Virus record (IMG/VR): IMGVR_UViG_3300035045_000028
Coordinates: 1 to 40,454 of that record
Reading direction: 5' to 3' (one strand)
Length of the DNA stretch: 40,454 nucleotides
Source: a virus
Shown: positions 7,692-19,300 of the stretch, in pieces
Layout of the letters: the number at the start of each line of letters is the position of its first letter
Position numbering within the stretch: the first letter of the stretch is position 1
Made by a program: the position numbers and the translations under genes
The notes under the pieces: generated by a model
Told to the model about the DNA's origin: nothing
The model's input: only the letters and a program-made list of their open reading frames with translations
Databases searched by the model: none

Positions 7692-10316
7692 ATGCCAACA
7701 ACCAGAACATTTTCTAAAGCATTTTCTGGAGGTGAAATATCACCAGAAATGTTTGGCCGTATTGACGATAGTAAATATCAGCAAGGTGCAGCAACAATGC
7801 TTAATTTTATTGCTAAACCACAAGGGCCAGCAGAAAATAGATCTGGTTTTGCATTTGTAAAAGAAGTTAAAGACAGCACAAAAGCAGTAAGATTATTATC
7901 TTTTACTTTTTCTACAGTACAAACAATGGTTATAGAAATGGGTGATCAATATTTTAGATTTCATACACAAGGTCAAACATTAATTTATAACAACGGTACT
8001 GCATGGAATAGTGGCACAAGTTATGTAGTAGGAGATATAGCATTATATAACGGTGTAAATTATTACGCTAAAACAGCACATACTAATAGCACACCACCAA
8101 ACGCTACAAATTGGTATGCATTGCCATCTGACATGACATACGAAGTGCCATCACCATATTTAGAAACAGAATTGTTTGATATACATTATGTGCAATCTGC
8201 TGACGTTATGACAATTGTGCATCCTAATCACACACCTAGAGAATTGAGAAGACTTAGTGCAACAAAATGGGAATTAAAAGAAATTAATTTTGGTAGTCCA
8301 TTGTCAGCACCAGGAGGGTTAAGTGTAGCAGCATATATACCAAGTTCAGCTAGTGCAAATACAGATACATACGAAGATCATACATATGTTGTAACTGCTA
8401 TTGGAGCTAATTTGGTAGACGAAAGTGCAGCATCAGGCCAACAAAATGTATCTAATAATATATATGTAACAGGTGCAAAAAATACTATTACATGGAACAC
8501 AGTTAGTGGTGCTGCTAGATATAGAGTTTACAAAGAACAAGCTGGTGTTTTTGGATTTTTAGGTGAAACAGATACTACAACAATTGTTGATGCAAATATT
8601 GCACCAGATTTTTCTAGAACTCCACCTTTGTATGACAATCCATTTAGCGGTGCTGATAATTTTCCAGGTGCAGTATCGTATTTTGAACAACGAAGAGTAT
8701 TTGCTGGAACAAATAATGATCCACAAACTATTTATATGACTAAATCAGGAACAGAAAGCAATATGTCTTTTGGTATTCCTATTCGAGATGATGACAGAAT
8801 TAAATTTAGAGTTGCTGCTCGTGAAGCAAACACTATACGACACATAGTTCCATTAACACAATTATTGCTTCTTACAGGGTCAGCAGAATGGCGAATAGCA
8901 TCTGTTAATAGTGACGCTATAACACCTACGTCTATATCAGTAAAACCACAATCATATGTTGGAGCTAATAATGCACAACCTGTAATTGTAAATAACAGCA
9001 TGGTATATGCTTCTGCTCGTGGCGGTCATGTAAGAGAACTTGGTTACAACTGGCAAGCTAATGGATTTATTACAGGTGATTTATCTCTGCGTGCTCCGCA
9101 TTTATTTGATAATTTTTTAATTACAGATATGGCATTAGCCAAAGCACCTTTACCTATTGTTTGGATGATAAGTAGTAGCGGTAAATTATTAGGTTTTACA
9201 TATGTTCCAGAACAGGGTGTAGGTGCATGGCATCAACATGATACTGACGGTAAATTTGAAAGCGTAGCTACAGTATCAGAAGGTAACGATGATGTTGTTT
9301 ATTGTGTAATAAAAAGAACTATTAATGGTGCTAGTAAAAAATATATAGAACGTATGGGTACAAGATTGTACAATACACAACGTGAAAGTTTTTTTGTTGA
9401 TGCTGGTGCAACATACAACGGTACAAATACAGACACAAATCAAAACGTAACTATATCTGGCGGTACAACTTATTTAAGAGGAGCAAGCGTAACAATAACA
9501 GCTAATTATAATTTATTTAACGCTCCATTATGGAAAGTATCTGCTGCTTATACAACTGGAAATCAAGTAGTAAATAGTGCAAATAGGCTATATCAAGCGA
9601 CAGGATCTATATCTGCTGGCGGTTCACAACCTACGCACACATCTGGTACAACCAATAATTGGCAATTTATTACTACATTTTCTTCAGCACCTTCAGATGA
9701 TGTTGGTGATGCAATAGTTTTAGTAAGCGGTACAGAATATTACAGATGCAATATTGTATCTACATCAAGTAGAACTGTGGCAACAGTTAAATTAGATAGA
9801 AATTTACCATCAGATTTAATTAATGCTAACGTGACAACCTATGAAGTTGCTAGAAATGTTATATCAGGTATTACTTGGCTAGAAGGTAAAAAAGTAAGCA
9901 TATTAGCTGACGGTGCTGTGCATCCACAAAAAGTTGTAAATAATGGAACTATCACATTAGATCGTGCATCTAGTATTGTTCATATAGGTTTGCCATATAA
10001 TAGTGATTTGCAATCATTGCCTTTAGCATTACAAGCAGAAGCTTTTGGTCAAGGTCGTGTAAAAAACGTAAATCATGTTTGGGTTCGTGTTTTAGAAAGT
10101 TCTGGAATTTTTGCAGGGCCAAGTCCAGATAAATTAGTAGAAGCAAAACAACGTACAACAGAGCCTTATGGGTCACCACCTAACTTAAAAACAGAAGATA
10201 TAAAAATTATGTTGACTCCTACTTGGCAAGATACAGCACAATTATTTGTAAGACAAACTGACCCATTACCTTTAACAGTTGTAGGTTTAACTTTAGAAGT
10301 TGCTATTGGCGGTTAG
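7692..10316 (+). CDS. Tail nozzle protein (tail tubular protein B-like)
   Basis: The 874-aa protein opens with FSKAFSGGEISPEMFGR and continues with a FIAKPQGPAENRSGFAFV segment, hallmarks of the large podovirus nozzle/tail tubular B family. It would form the distal tube and carry the fibres. Two inserted modules at about residues 105-142 and 614-656 have the W-SGTSYVVGD...Y-A...W pattern of small carbohydrate-binding modules (CBM5/12-like), hinting at contact with surface glycans. GGGAG overlaps the upstream gene end. Its last bases run directly into the repeated motif at 10316. Confidence 0.88.
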   Translation: MPTTRTFSKAFSGGEISPEMFGRIDDSKYQQGAATMLNFIAKPQGPAENRSGFAFVKEVKDSTKAVRLLSFTFSTVQTMVIEMGDQYFRFHTQGQTLIYNNGTAWNSGTSYVVGDIALYNGVNYYAKTAHTNSTPPNATNWYALPSDMTYEVPSPYLETELFDIHYVQSADVMTIVHPNHTPRELRRLSATKWELKEINFGSPLSAPGGLSVAAYIPSSASANTDTYEDHTYVVTAIGANLVDESAASGQQNVSNNIYVTGAKNTITWNTVSGAARYRVYKEQAGVFGFLGETDTTTIVDANIAPDFSRTPPLYDNPFSGADNFPGAVSYFEQRRVFAGTNNDPQTIYMTKSGTESNMSFGIPIRDDDRIKFRVAAREANTIRHIVPLTQLLLLTGSAEWRIASVNSDAITPTSISVKPQSYVGANNAQPVIVNNSMVYASARGGHVRELGYNWQANGFITGDLSLRAPHLFDNFLITDMALAKAPLPIVWMISSSGKLLGFTYVPEQGVGAWHQHDTDGKFESVATVSEGNDDVVYCVIKRTINGASKKYIERMGTRLYNTQRESFFVDAGATYNGTNTDTNQNVTISGGTTYLRGASVTITANYNLFNAPLWKVSAAYTTGNQVVNSANRLYQATGSISAGGSQPTHTSGTTNNWQFITTFSSAPSDDVGDAIVLVSGTEYYRCNIVSTSSRTVATVKLDRNLPSDLINANVTTYEVARNVISGITWLEGKKVSILADGAVHPQKVVNNGTITLDRASSIVHIGLPYNSDLQSLPLALQAEAFGQGRVKNVNHVWVRVLESSGIFAGPSPDKLVEAKQRTTEPYGSPPNLKTEDIKIMLTPTWQDTAQLFVRQTDPLPLTVVGLTLEVAIGG

Positions 10317-10327
10317 TGTAACCGTAT
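10316..10327 (+). promoter_or_regulatory. Late-arm repeat motif, copy 3 (variant)
   Basis: GTGTAACCGTAT differs from the consensus at two of twelve positions and starts on the last base of the nozzle gene stop codon. A TATAAT overlaps its end at 10325-10330. The 58-base gap to the next ATG (10375) has no recognisable Shine-Dalgarno. It lies upstream of the three internal virion protein genes. Confidence 0.5.
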
Positions 10328-10374
10328 AATAAAAAATAATGTGTATATTAGAAAAATAAGTAGTTGTTGAACTT

Positions 10375-10935
10375 ATGACAACAGATTGGAATAAAGTTGG
10401 CGGTGTGATGTCAATTGGTGGCACAGTGCAAGGATTAGTTAGAGATTTTTATGCTGCTGAAACAGAAAAATTTAAATATAAAAGTATGGCTCTTAGCTAT
10501 GAACATAAAAAAGATATGGCTAAAATTAATAGCCGTATGTTAGACACGCAAGTTAGGCAAATAGGTAGAGCAATGAATAGACAAGCAATGATAAAAACTA
10601 TGGCAGCAGGTCAACGTAAAGGTAGTGCAACTGCATCTACTGCTGCAAGAGGTGGCAGTTTAGGCTACGGAAGTACAGCAAATGTTTTTGCAAGTGCAGA
10701 GATTATGAAAGAAGTTGACAAAATAACAATGAATTCTAATAAAGTACAAGCAATGAACGAAGCAAGAATGCGTAAAGTAAATATGGATATTAGAGGACAA
10801 ATGTTAGGAGTATCACAAGCAGGGGCATTAGCAAACGCATCTACTGTTAGTCCGTTTTTAAATATGAGCAGCACGTTAATGACAGGTGTTGGTGATGTTA
10901 TTAAAAACAAATACTTTGGTCAAAGCACTTCATAA
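10375..10935 (+). CDS. Internal virion protein (gp14-like)
   Basis: The 186-aa protein is helical, Ala/Met/Lys-rich and has a short glycine-containing hydrophobic stretch (AARGGSLGYGS, about 89-99). It resembles small T7 gp14-type core proteins in size, composition and place after the tail nozzle gene. Such proteins are ejected first and extend the tail across the outer membrane. The start lacks a clear ribosome binding site but follows the repeated motif by 47 bases. Identification rests mostly on gene order. Confidence 0.7.
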   Translation: MTTDWNKVGGVMSIGGTVQGLVRDFYAAETEKFKYKSMALSYEHKKDMAKINSRMLDTQVRQIGRAMNRQAMIKTMAAGQRKGSATASTAARGGSLGYGSTANVFASAEIMKEVDKITMNSNKVQAMNEARMRKVNMDIRGQMLGVSQAGALANASTVSPFLNMSSTLMTGVGDVIKNKYFGQSTS

Positions 10936-10937
10936 TT

Positions 10938-13328
10938 ATGGCTAAAGTACCTTTTCAAATGACACCAACTGAACAATTAAGAGTTGGGTCAGCACCACAA
11001 ATGAGTGCTACAGATGTACGTCCTATGGACGATACAGTGACAGATGATATACAAAGATCAAGTAAAGCATTTAATCAGTTTGCACAGATAGCAAAAACCA
11101 TTCAACTAGAAAAAGATGATGCAAAATCAAAAGAGTTAAGTAACGAATATCAAACAAGAGCATTAGAAATAGAAAATTCGTATTTAACTTTAGAACAAGG
11201 AAATGCTGTTGCTCAAGTAGGCACTGGTGATGATGGGCAACCAATTTTTGCATATGATCAAAAAATTAACGAGTTAAATGCATTAAAAGAAGAAATAGCT
11301 GGAAAAGCAGAAAATAAAAATCAATTAGCAATATTTAACGAAAAAGCAGCAGCATCATTATATTCTTCAACAAATAGAATGAGTAAACACTCTTTAGCAG
11401 AACAGACTAAATATGCAAACACTAATGCTTTGGCAGACATTAATAATACAGTTATAGAAGCCTCATTATCTGTTGATGATTTTAATTTAGGTCAAGACAG
11501 TGAATATGTAAAAAATTTAGTTGCATTAGACGTAAAAATTAAAAATTATGCTGAACAAAAAGGTTTAAATTTTGATGGTGATTCTAAAGGTAGTGAAAAA
11601 GATAGTGAATCATATATCAATATAAGAAATGGTTTTTTAAACGAAGTACATGACAGTGCAATAGAAAAATTAATGCAAGGTAATGAATATCGCAAAGTAA
11701 AAGAATATTTAGATTGGAATGAAAAAAACGGCACAATATCAAGTGCTCAACTTAATAAACATATGAAGACAGTTACTTTGGCTATAAAAAAAGAAAACAG
11801 TGAAGATATTGTTGAGAGTATTATTAGTTCAAAAGATTTAAATACTAATGATGGTAATGCTACAAGTTCTATAAATTTAGTTATGTCATTAGAAAGTAGT
11901 AACAATATAAATAATAAAAATGGATTACCTTATCAAGAAGGAAATGGAAAAGAAATTACTTTTAAAAATTTAGAAAATTTACAGAATACATCTAAATTTT
12001 ACAGAGCAGATGCTACTGTTTCTTTACCGCCAGAACATCGATCAACTCATTTGTTTTTAACAAAAGAATTAGGTGTAGAAAAAGCAGATAGTATATTTAC
12101 AAAAGCTACTACATTATTAAAAGAAGAAGGTTTTGTTATAGACAAAGAAAAAATGAAAATTGATCCTGTTTATGCAGCAGAAGTAAACTCAAAATTAATA
12201 GAAAAAACAATGGCAATAGGTAAAGTAGAATTAACTAAAAAATATGGAGTAGGTAATGAATTAGATATAGCAAATAAAGATTTAGATTTTGTAGTATCAA
12301 AAATAGATTACACATATGCAGAAACACAGCAACCACAAATTCGTGTAGGTGAAGATGGTGTATTTAATTTAGAAGATGCATTAAAACGAGCTAGAAATAA
12401 TATACAAGACGAAACTGTTTTGGAATATGTAGAAACTGCTTTAAAAAACAAACACACTGAACAAACAGGATTTGCGGAAGAAAATTATAAATTAAACGTT
12501 TTACAACCTTTAGAAAAGATAGCGTACGCAAAACCAGGTGGTTGGATAGATATAAAAGCAGAAGATTGGGAAAAATTAAAATTTGAAGACCGAGAAAATT
12601 TACAAAAAGGTTATGCTAAATCAAATGATAGAAACACTCTTATTGCTATAGAAACAGGAGAAATTAATATTTTTGATGAAAAAGCAAAAAATTATCAAAG
12701 TTTAGAATCATTAAGGTATTTAATGACAGAAGAAAAATACCAAGAATATGCGTTAGAAGTTGCAGGTGTAAAATCTGGAAGTGGCAGTGGTAGTGGCAGT
12801 TCTCTTAGTGGCAGCGTATCTGTTGATAAAGATATGTTTGACAAAAATTTAGCAAATTATAAATTTGAAACTAAGGTAGATTTGTTAAAAAATAAAGGTA
12901 AACCAGGAGATGATTATTTAGATATAAAAGATGCTTTAAAAAAAGAAATATTTAAATTTGAAAAAGATAATGGTGTAAAGCCTAATTACGAACAAAAAGA
13001 AGCATTATTGCAAGGAATTTTAGCAGATAAAGTATTTCTTGCAGGTAAAGGTAGATTTAGACCAGTACCAATAAGTGCAGTTGACCTTAAAGACCAGAAA
13101 AAAGTATATGTCAAAGTAGGCGGTAAACGTATTTTTATGAAAGATATACCAGATGCTCAAGAAAAAATAATTATAGAATCAATTTTAAAAACAGGTTTAC
13201 CTGTAACACAACAAAGAATTGCAGAGTATTGGGTAGATGCAGGGATGCCAAAAACTGATTCTATAGTTGAGACTACACAAGGTATTGGTGAAATAAAAGG
13301 GCCAACATACGGAATGATGGCAGGTTAA
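10938..13328 (+). CDS. Internal virion protein (gp15-like position)
   Basis: The 796-aa protein is highly charged and helical throughout, without recognisable enzymatic motifs, and is interrupted by a Gly-Ser linker at about residues 613-625 (SGSGSGSGSSLSGS). It occupies the gp15-like position between the small internal protein and the giant one, so a role in the ejected core is likely. Only two bases separate it from the upstream gene and four from the giant gene. The start lacks a good Shine-Dalgarno sequence, which suggests coupled translation. Confidence 0.7.
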   Translation: MAKVPFQMTPTEQLRVGSAPQMSATDVRPMDDTVTDDIQRSSKAFNQFAQIAKTIQLEKDDAKSKELSNEYQTRALEIENSYLTLEQGNAVAQVGTGDDGQPIFAYDQKINELNALKEEIAGKAENKNQLAIFNEKAAASLYSSTNRMSKHSLAEQTKYANTNALADINNTVIEASLSVDDFNLGQDSEYVKNLVALDVKIKNYAEQKGLNFDGDSKGSEKDSESYINIRNGFLNEVHDSAIEKLMQGNEYRKVKEYLDWNEKNGTISSAQLNKHMKTVTLAIKKENSEDIVESIISSKDLNTNDGNATSSINLVMSLESSNNINNKNGLPYQEGNGKEITFKNLENLQNTSKFYRADATVSLPPEHRSTHLFLTKELGVEKADSIFTKATTLLKEEGFVIDKEKMKIDPVYAAEVNSKLIEKTMAIGKVELTKKYGVGNELDIANKDLDFVVSKIDYTYAETQQPQIRVGEDGVFNLEDALKRARNNIQDETVLEYVETALKNKHTEQTGFAEENYKLNVLQPLEKIAYAKPGGWIDIKAEDWEKLKFEDRENLQKGYAKSNDRNTLIAIETGEINIFDEKAKNYQSLESLRYLMTEEKYQEYALEVAGVKSGSGSGSGSSLSGSVSVDKDMFDKNLANYKFETKVDLLKNKGKPGDDYLDIKDALKKEIFKFEKDNGVKPNYEQKEALLQGILADKVFLAGKGRFRPVPISAVDLKDQKKVYVKVGGKRIFMKDIPDAQEKIIIESILKTGLPVTQQRIAEYWVDAGMPKTDSIVETTQGIGEIKGPTYGMMAG

Positions 13329-13332
13329 TTAC

Positions 13333-16300
13333 ATGACTAACATTTACGATCAAATTGCAAAAAAAGAAAAAGAAGAAAAAGATATATTAGAACTAGCTCC
13401 TAGTCAAAACATTGGTTCTAGTTACGCACCTGATTACAACCCATATGATGAAGTTTCTAGACGGAGAGAACAAACTGCAAACAATTTAGTAAAAGCTAAT
13501 TTGCAAGCTGTAATGAAAAAAGACCCTGAAATGGTAGGGGAAGGATTAAGACTTGCAGAAGAAATAGGCTTAGATAAAAGTTTTGCTTTAGATAGCGATG
13601 AAGCAATAAAACTAATGCGAGAAAGAAATAAACAGAAAAGATTAGAAGATTTAGAACTTGCAAAATATAGTCCTATATTACATAGAAAATTAACTGACCC
13701 TACGTTTGCAGCAATTGCATATGACAACATAAGTGATTTACAAGGGCTAGAAAAATTATTTGATGACTTTAAAAGTATTCCAGAAAATGTAGCACAAGGT
13801 TGGGAAAAAGGCAGATTAAATGTACGAAGAGGAAAAATAGGTACAATGAAATTATATGGCAATACAGATGAAAACTTAGATTTTGAATTAGCAGATATTA
13901 ATAAAAGATTAGAAGAAATAGAAAAAGATGGTACTGGAATATTTGAGGAAGGTTTTTCTATAATTGGGCAATATTCACAAACATTACCAGACGCATTAGA
14001 AACAGGTTTATATACAGGTGCTGCTAGTGGTATTGCAGGTGCTGCGTTAGGGCCAGGTTCTATATTTACAGCAAAAGGTGGTTTTATTGTTGGATTTTTA
14101 GGTTCAATGGCATTTGATAGTTATGCCATAGAAGGCGGTTCAATGTACCTTGATTTATTAGAAGAAGGGTTAGACAGTCAAACTTCTAAAAATATAGCTA
14201 CAGGTGTTGGTTTAGTAAATGCAGGTTTAGAATTTGTTGGTTTAGGCCAAGTAACTGCTCCTATAAGAAAAGCATTAATAAAAGAAACTACCAAACAAAT
14301 AACAAAAAAATTAGCAAAACCTACTGTTAAAACTACATTAACTAATTTTGCTAAAAATTATTTTTTAAATAATATGTTGGCAGAATCATTAACTGAAGTA
14401 GCACAAGAAGCTACTAATGTTTTAGGTCGTGATTTAGCAGTAGCATTAAGCGATACAGATTTAGAATTAAAAATTGCATCTGAAAGTGGTCGGGCAGAAA
14501 TAGCAGATAGATTAACAACTACTTTTATAAGAAGTATGCAAGGTATGGCTTTAGTTGGTTTAGCAGGTAGTGGCCCTGTGTTTATTGGTGATATACAAAA
14601 AGTACGAAAGGCAAAAGAAAATGAAGTATTTTTAAATGAGTTATCAACTAATTCTTCAACAAGTGTTTTAAAAAAAAGAAGTGCTACAGAATATGGAAAT
14701 ATAACACAAGAGTTAGGTAATGATAAAGGTAAACCATTTGCGTATGTAGATGCACAAGTTCTTGTTGAAGGTATGAAACAACAAGGTATTACTATGCAAG
14801 ATATTGAACAAGTATCGCCTAATATAGCAAATCAAATAAAAGAATTAAATAAATCAGGTGCATTGGTTGGTCAAGATATTGCTATACCTACAGGTGAATA
14901 TGCAGCTAAACTTGTAGGTACAAAATTTGAAGGATTTTTAAAACAGCATATACGTTGGGATAAAGATGATTTTAGTAAAGCAGAAAGCATATATTTTGAA
15001 ACTAACCGTCAAAAACTATACGAAGAAGCAAGACAAATAACAGAAAAACAAACAAACAAAACCAATAAATATACAGAAAGTGTTGGCAAAATAAAAACTG
15101 ATTTTGAAAAAATGTTATTAGATACAGGTAAATTTAGACCTAAAGACGCTACTAACGCATCTACTTTTTATCAAAGTTATGTAATAACACAATCGGATAG
15201 GCTAGGAATAACACCTGATGAATTTGTACAAAAATATCCATATAAAGTAGTAGGGCCAGAACAGACACAAGTTCTTGCACAGCAAAATATAAATAATGTA
15301 AATAGAGAAATAAATAATTTTAAACAGCAATTAAAAGATTTAGGCACGCAACCACCATTGCCACCAGAGAATGCAAGGTTTGATGAGTCAGGTAATCCTA
15401 CAACTGCATATCAAAATTATTTAAATTGGGAAACAAAGACTAATGAATTAAATAATCAAATTGAAGAATTAGAAAGTGAACGTGAAATATTTACACAAAA
15501 AGCAAAGCCACAAGAACAAGGCAAGCCTGTACCAGATTCAGTAAGTCAAGTTAATAAATTAGAAAATAGTTTTGAATTTGCTAAAAGTAAACCATTTCCT
15601 ACTAATAGACAATTTAAAATAGAATTACAAGAAAGAGTAAAACAAGCTGCAAAAAAAGCAGGTATAGATGTAAATGATACTTCAATAGAAACCGAAAAAT
15701 ATTTAGTGCAATCAGTTATAGATGATGCAAATTTTGCATTAATTGAAAATAGTAATGCTGTTGGTTGGTATAACGAAAAAGTAACTAAAGCAAAAAGAAT
15801 ATTATCACTTATACATCCAGAACTAGCAACAGATCCAGTTGCTAATTTTGCTTTTACTTGGTCATTAGCAAATACTTCTAACATGATAAAAGTAGATAAA
15901 AACTTTGAACTCGCAGAAATTGCATATAGACACTACAAACAAACTGGCAAATTTCCTACAAATATAGGTATAGGTAAGGCAGCACAAGCAATAAATGCAA
16001 ACTTTAAATTGTTTAACAGATTAATTAGAGAAAAAGAATTTACAAATTTAGAAGAGTTTATGAAAACTCAGCACACAGTTAAAGAAGTTAAAGCTTACAC
16101 AAACGATAAAGTGTCTGGTGAAAATGAATCTGAAATTGTTTATGGTGCTGCGGTAATGGGGCCAAAAATTGGAAATGGATTTTTTGCAAACTTATATGGT
16201 TTTTTTGAACAACTAACTATGGATAGATGGCTAATACGTTCATGGGGTCGTTTAACTGGAACATTGGTTTTAGACCAACGTAAACAAGCAAATATGAAAC

Positions 16301-19300
16301 GTGATCAGTTAAAACCATTATTAAAAGCACTAAGTCCTAAACAAAGAAAAAAATTACAAGATCTTATTGGTGTAAAAATTAGAATGACTAATTTAGATGA
16401 AGTTGCTGTTGCTATAGATAACGCAAGTACTGATACAAAAACTAGAGAAACAATGATTGAAATAGCTAATATAAAAGACGAGCCAGATGCAGAACAAAAA
16501 ATATTTGACATATTAGGTAAACCAAGAAAAGGTTCAGTAAGAATAGGTATAGGTGATGAAATAAGAAAAAACGGTATTAGTTATACAAAGTTTTTAGATG
16601 GTCAAAAAGAAGCACCAAGTGGTGCTCCAGAAAGAAGATTTATAAGAAAAGTATTTAATCAAGCATTAGATGTATTGCAACAAAATAATCCAGACCTTAC
16701 AATGGCTGACTTGCAAGCATTGCTATGGTATCCCGAAAAAAGATTGTACGATAGTGCTAAACTAGTAGAAGCAGAAGATACTAAAGGTTATGTAGATGAC
16801 GAAGCACCAGATTATGCTAATGCTGCTGTAGGTTTAGCAAAAAAATTTGGTGTATCAGAAACTGACATACAATCCACATTACAGGAGGTAGACCTTGAAA
16901 TTCAAAACCAGAGCATTGACAGAGCAAGAGTTGATGAATCAGGAGAAAGAAGACCAGATGGAATACAACAGGATAATGAAAATTATCGACAAGGACGAAT
17001 CGAACTTGAGTCCAGAATTGATGAAAGAACTGGACTCCCCCTCAACGAAGACGGAACAGTTACCGTCTACCACCACACCAACAAACAAGCAGCAGACAGA
17101 ATCAGAAAGTCCAGTGAACTTAGAAGTGCTGGAGAACCTGATGTCTACGTTACCACCAGAGCTATCACAGATACTGGCTACGGTGATACCGCAGTTGGGA
17201 TCAGAGTCGAACCTTCTCGACTTAGTCTCGATGATGAATTCCCAAATGGACGGAGAGATTTCAGACTCTCAGTTGGAAAGCCTAGAGGATCTATTCGTGT
17301 AGATGTTATAGATCTTGCAGAACAAAGTAAAATATTTTCTCAACAACAAGTACCTAGTGGTTTTGATGATGCAAGAGGTGGTTTTGACCCTAAAACATTA
17401 ACTGCATTTTTAAATACAGAAGCAGATATATCTACGTTTTTCCATGAAACAGCACATTTTATGTTAACTGTTATGGAAGATTTAGTGTTAACAGGGCAAG
17501 CAACACCAGAAATACAAAATGATTTTAATGCGTTATTAGATTTTTGGGGTGTAGAAAGTCCAGATGCATGGAGCAAATTGTCATTAAAAGAAAAAAGAAA
17601 ATACCATGAAGCATTTGCATATAACTACGAAATTTATTTAACAGAAAAAAAAGCAGCACCTAGTGTTGGATTACAAGAAATATTTATTAAGTTTGGAGAT
17701 TATGTACGCAAGGTTTATAGATCTATTGTTGGCGAATTAAATGAAACATATAAAAAAGAAAATGGTGTAGATTTGCCTGTTTTAACTGATGAAGTTAGGG
17801 CTGTAATGGATCGCATGATAGCTAGTGAGGACGCAATACTGCAATCGCAACAAATATACGCAATGAAACCTATGTTTGAAACTCAGGAACAAAGTGGTAT
17901 GGATAATGCTACATGGAACGAATATACAAAAGCTATACAAGAAACACAGGATGCTGCTATAGATTCATTAACTAAAGCAAGTATGGGTCAACTTAAATGG
18001 CTTAGTAGAAAAGGTAAAACAATAGAAAGATTACAAAACAGAGAAACAAGAGAAACTCGTAAAAGAGTTATGGCAGAGGAAACTGTTAAAGCAGAAAATG
18101 AACCATTGTATAAATTACAAAAGTTTTTAAAAACTGGCGAATGGAATAATAAAAAAAATGATCAATTTAAAACAGCAGAAAGTAGCAAAATAGATATTGA
18201 TAGTTTAAAAAACCTTATGCCGTTTTATGACATGGCATCTGAAATAAAAAAATTAGGTACAGGTAAAAATGGAATGGTTGGTAAAAACGGTATACCAGTA
18301 CAAATGGTTGCGGAAATGTTTGGTTTTGATACTGCAATAGATATGGTTAATGGTTTAGTAGATTTAGAACCAATAAAAACTGTCGTAACTGAACGTACAG
18401 AACAACGTATGTTAGATGAATTTAGTAATTTAACAGATCCAGAACAACGTGAATTACAAATACAAGAAGCATTACATAACGAAGCAAGAGCTAGATTTTT
18501 AGCTATTGAATTTAAATTTTTAACTAAGACTATGCAGCCAGTACGTTTTCAAGTTGCTGCTGCTAGACAAGTTGCAAGAGATATATTAGCTGACAAAAAA
18601 GTTGGTGACATTAAGCCAACACAATACGCTCGTGCAAGTAAAAGAGCAGTTAAAGATGCGGAAAAAGCTATGCGAGAAGGTGATAATTTAAAAATTATAC
18701 AAGCAAAAAAAGCAGAGTTATTACATAACCAACTTGCTCGTGAAGCTGCAATAATACAAAAACAATTTATAAAAGCAGAAAAAGATTTTAAAAAGTTTTT
18801 TAAAGATACTGATAAAAAAGTTGGTGAAAAAGAATCTAGAACAGTTGAATTTGTTAACGCAGGTCAAGAAATATTATCAAGGTTTGGGTTAGGCCCAGAG
18901 TTAGAAGCAGGTGCAACTTTTGTAGATAAACTTAAAAATTATGCACCAGATTTATACAAGCAATTAGATCCAATAATAACTGAAGCAAAATTATTACCAG
19001 GTAGAGATATATCAGACTTGACGTATCGAGATTTTAATACGTTGTCTGAAATCATGGATTCATTGTGGTATCAATCTAGACGAGATAAACAATTTAAAAT
19101 TGGTGAAAAATTAGTAGAACTACAAGCTATAAAAGATGAATTATTGCCACTTATGAGAGAACAAGATGACAGACTTTCTATAAATGCAGGTAAAGGAAAA
19201 GAAGCAGGTATGTTGCAAAAAGCAATATTATTTATAGAAGGTTTAAAATCAAAAGTTAATCGTGTTGAACATTGGGCAGATAGATTAGACGGTAGTGCTG

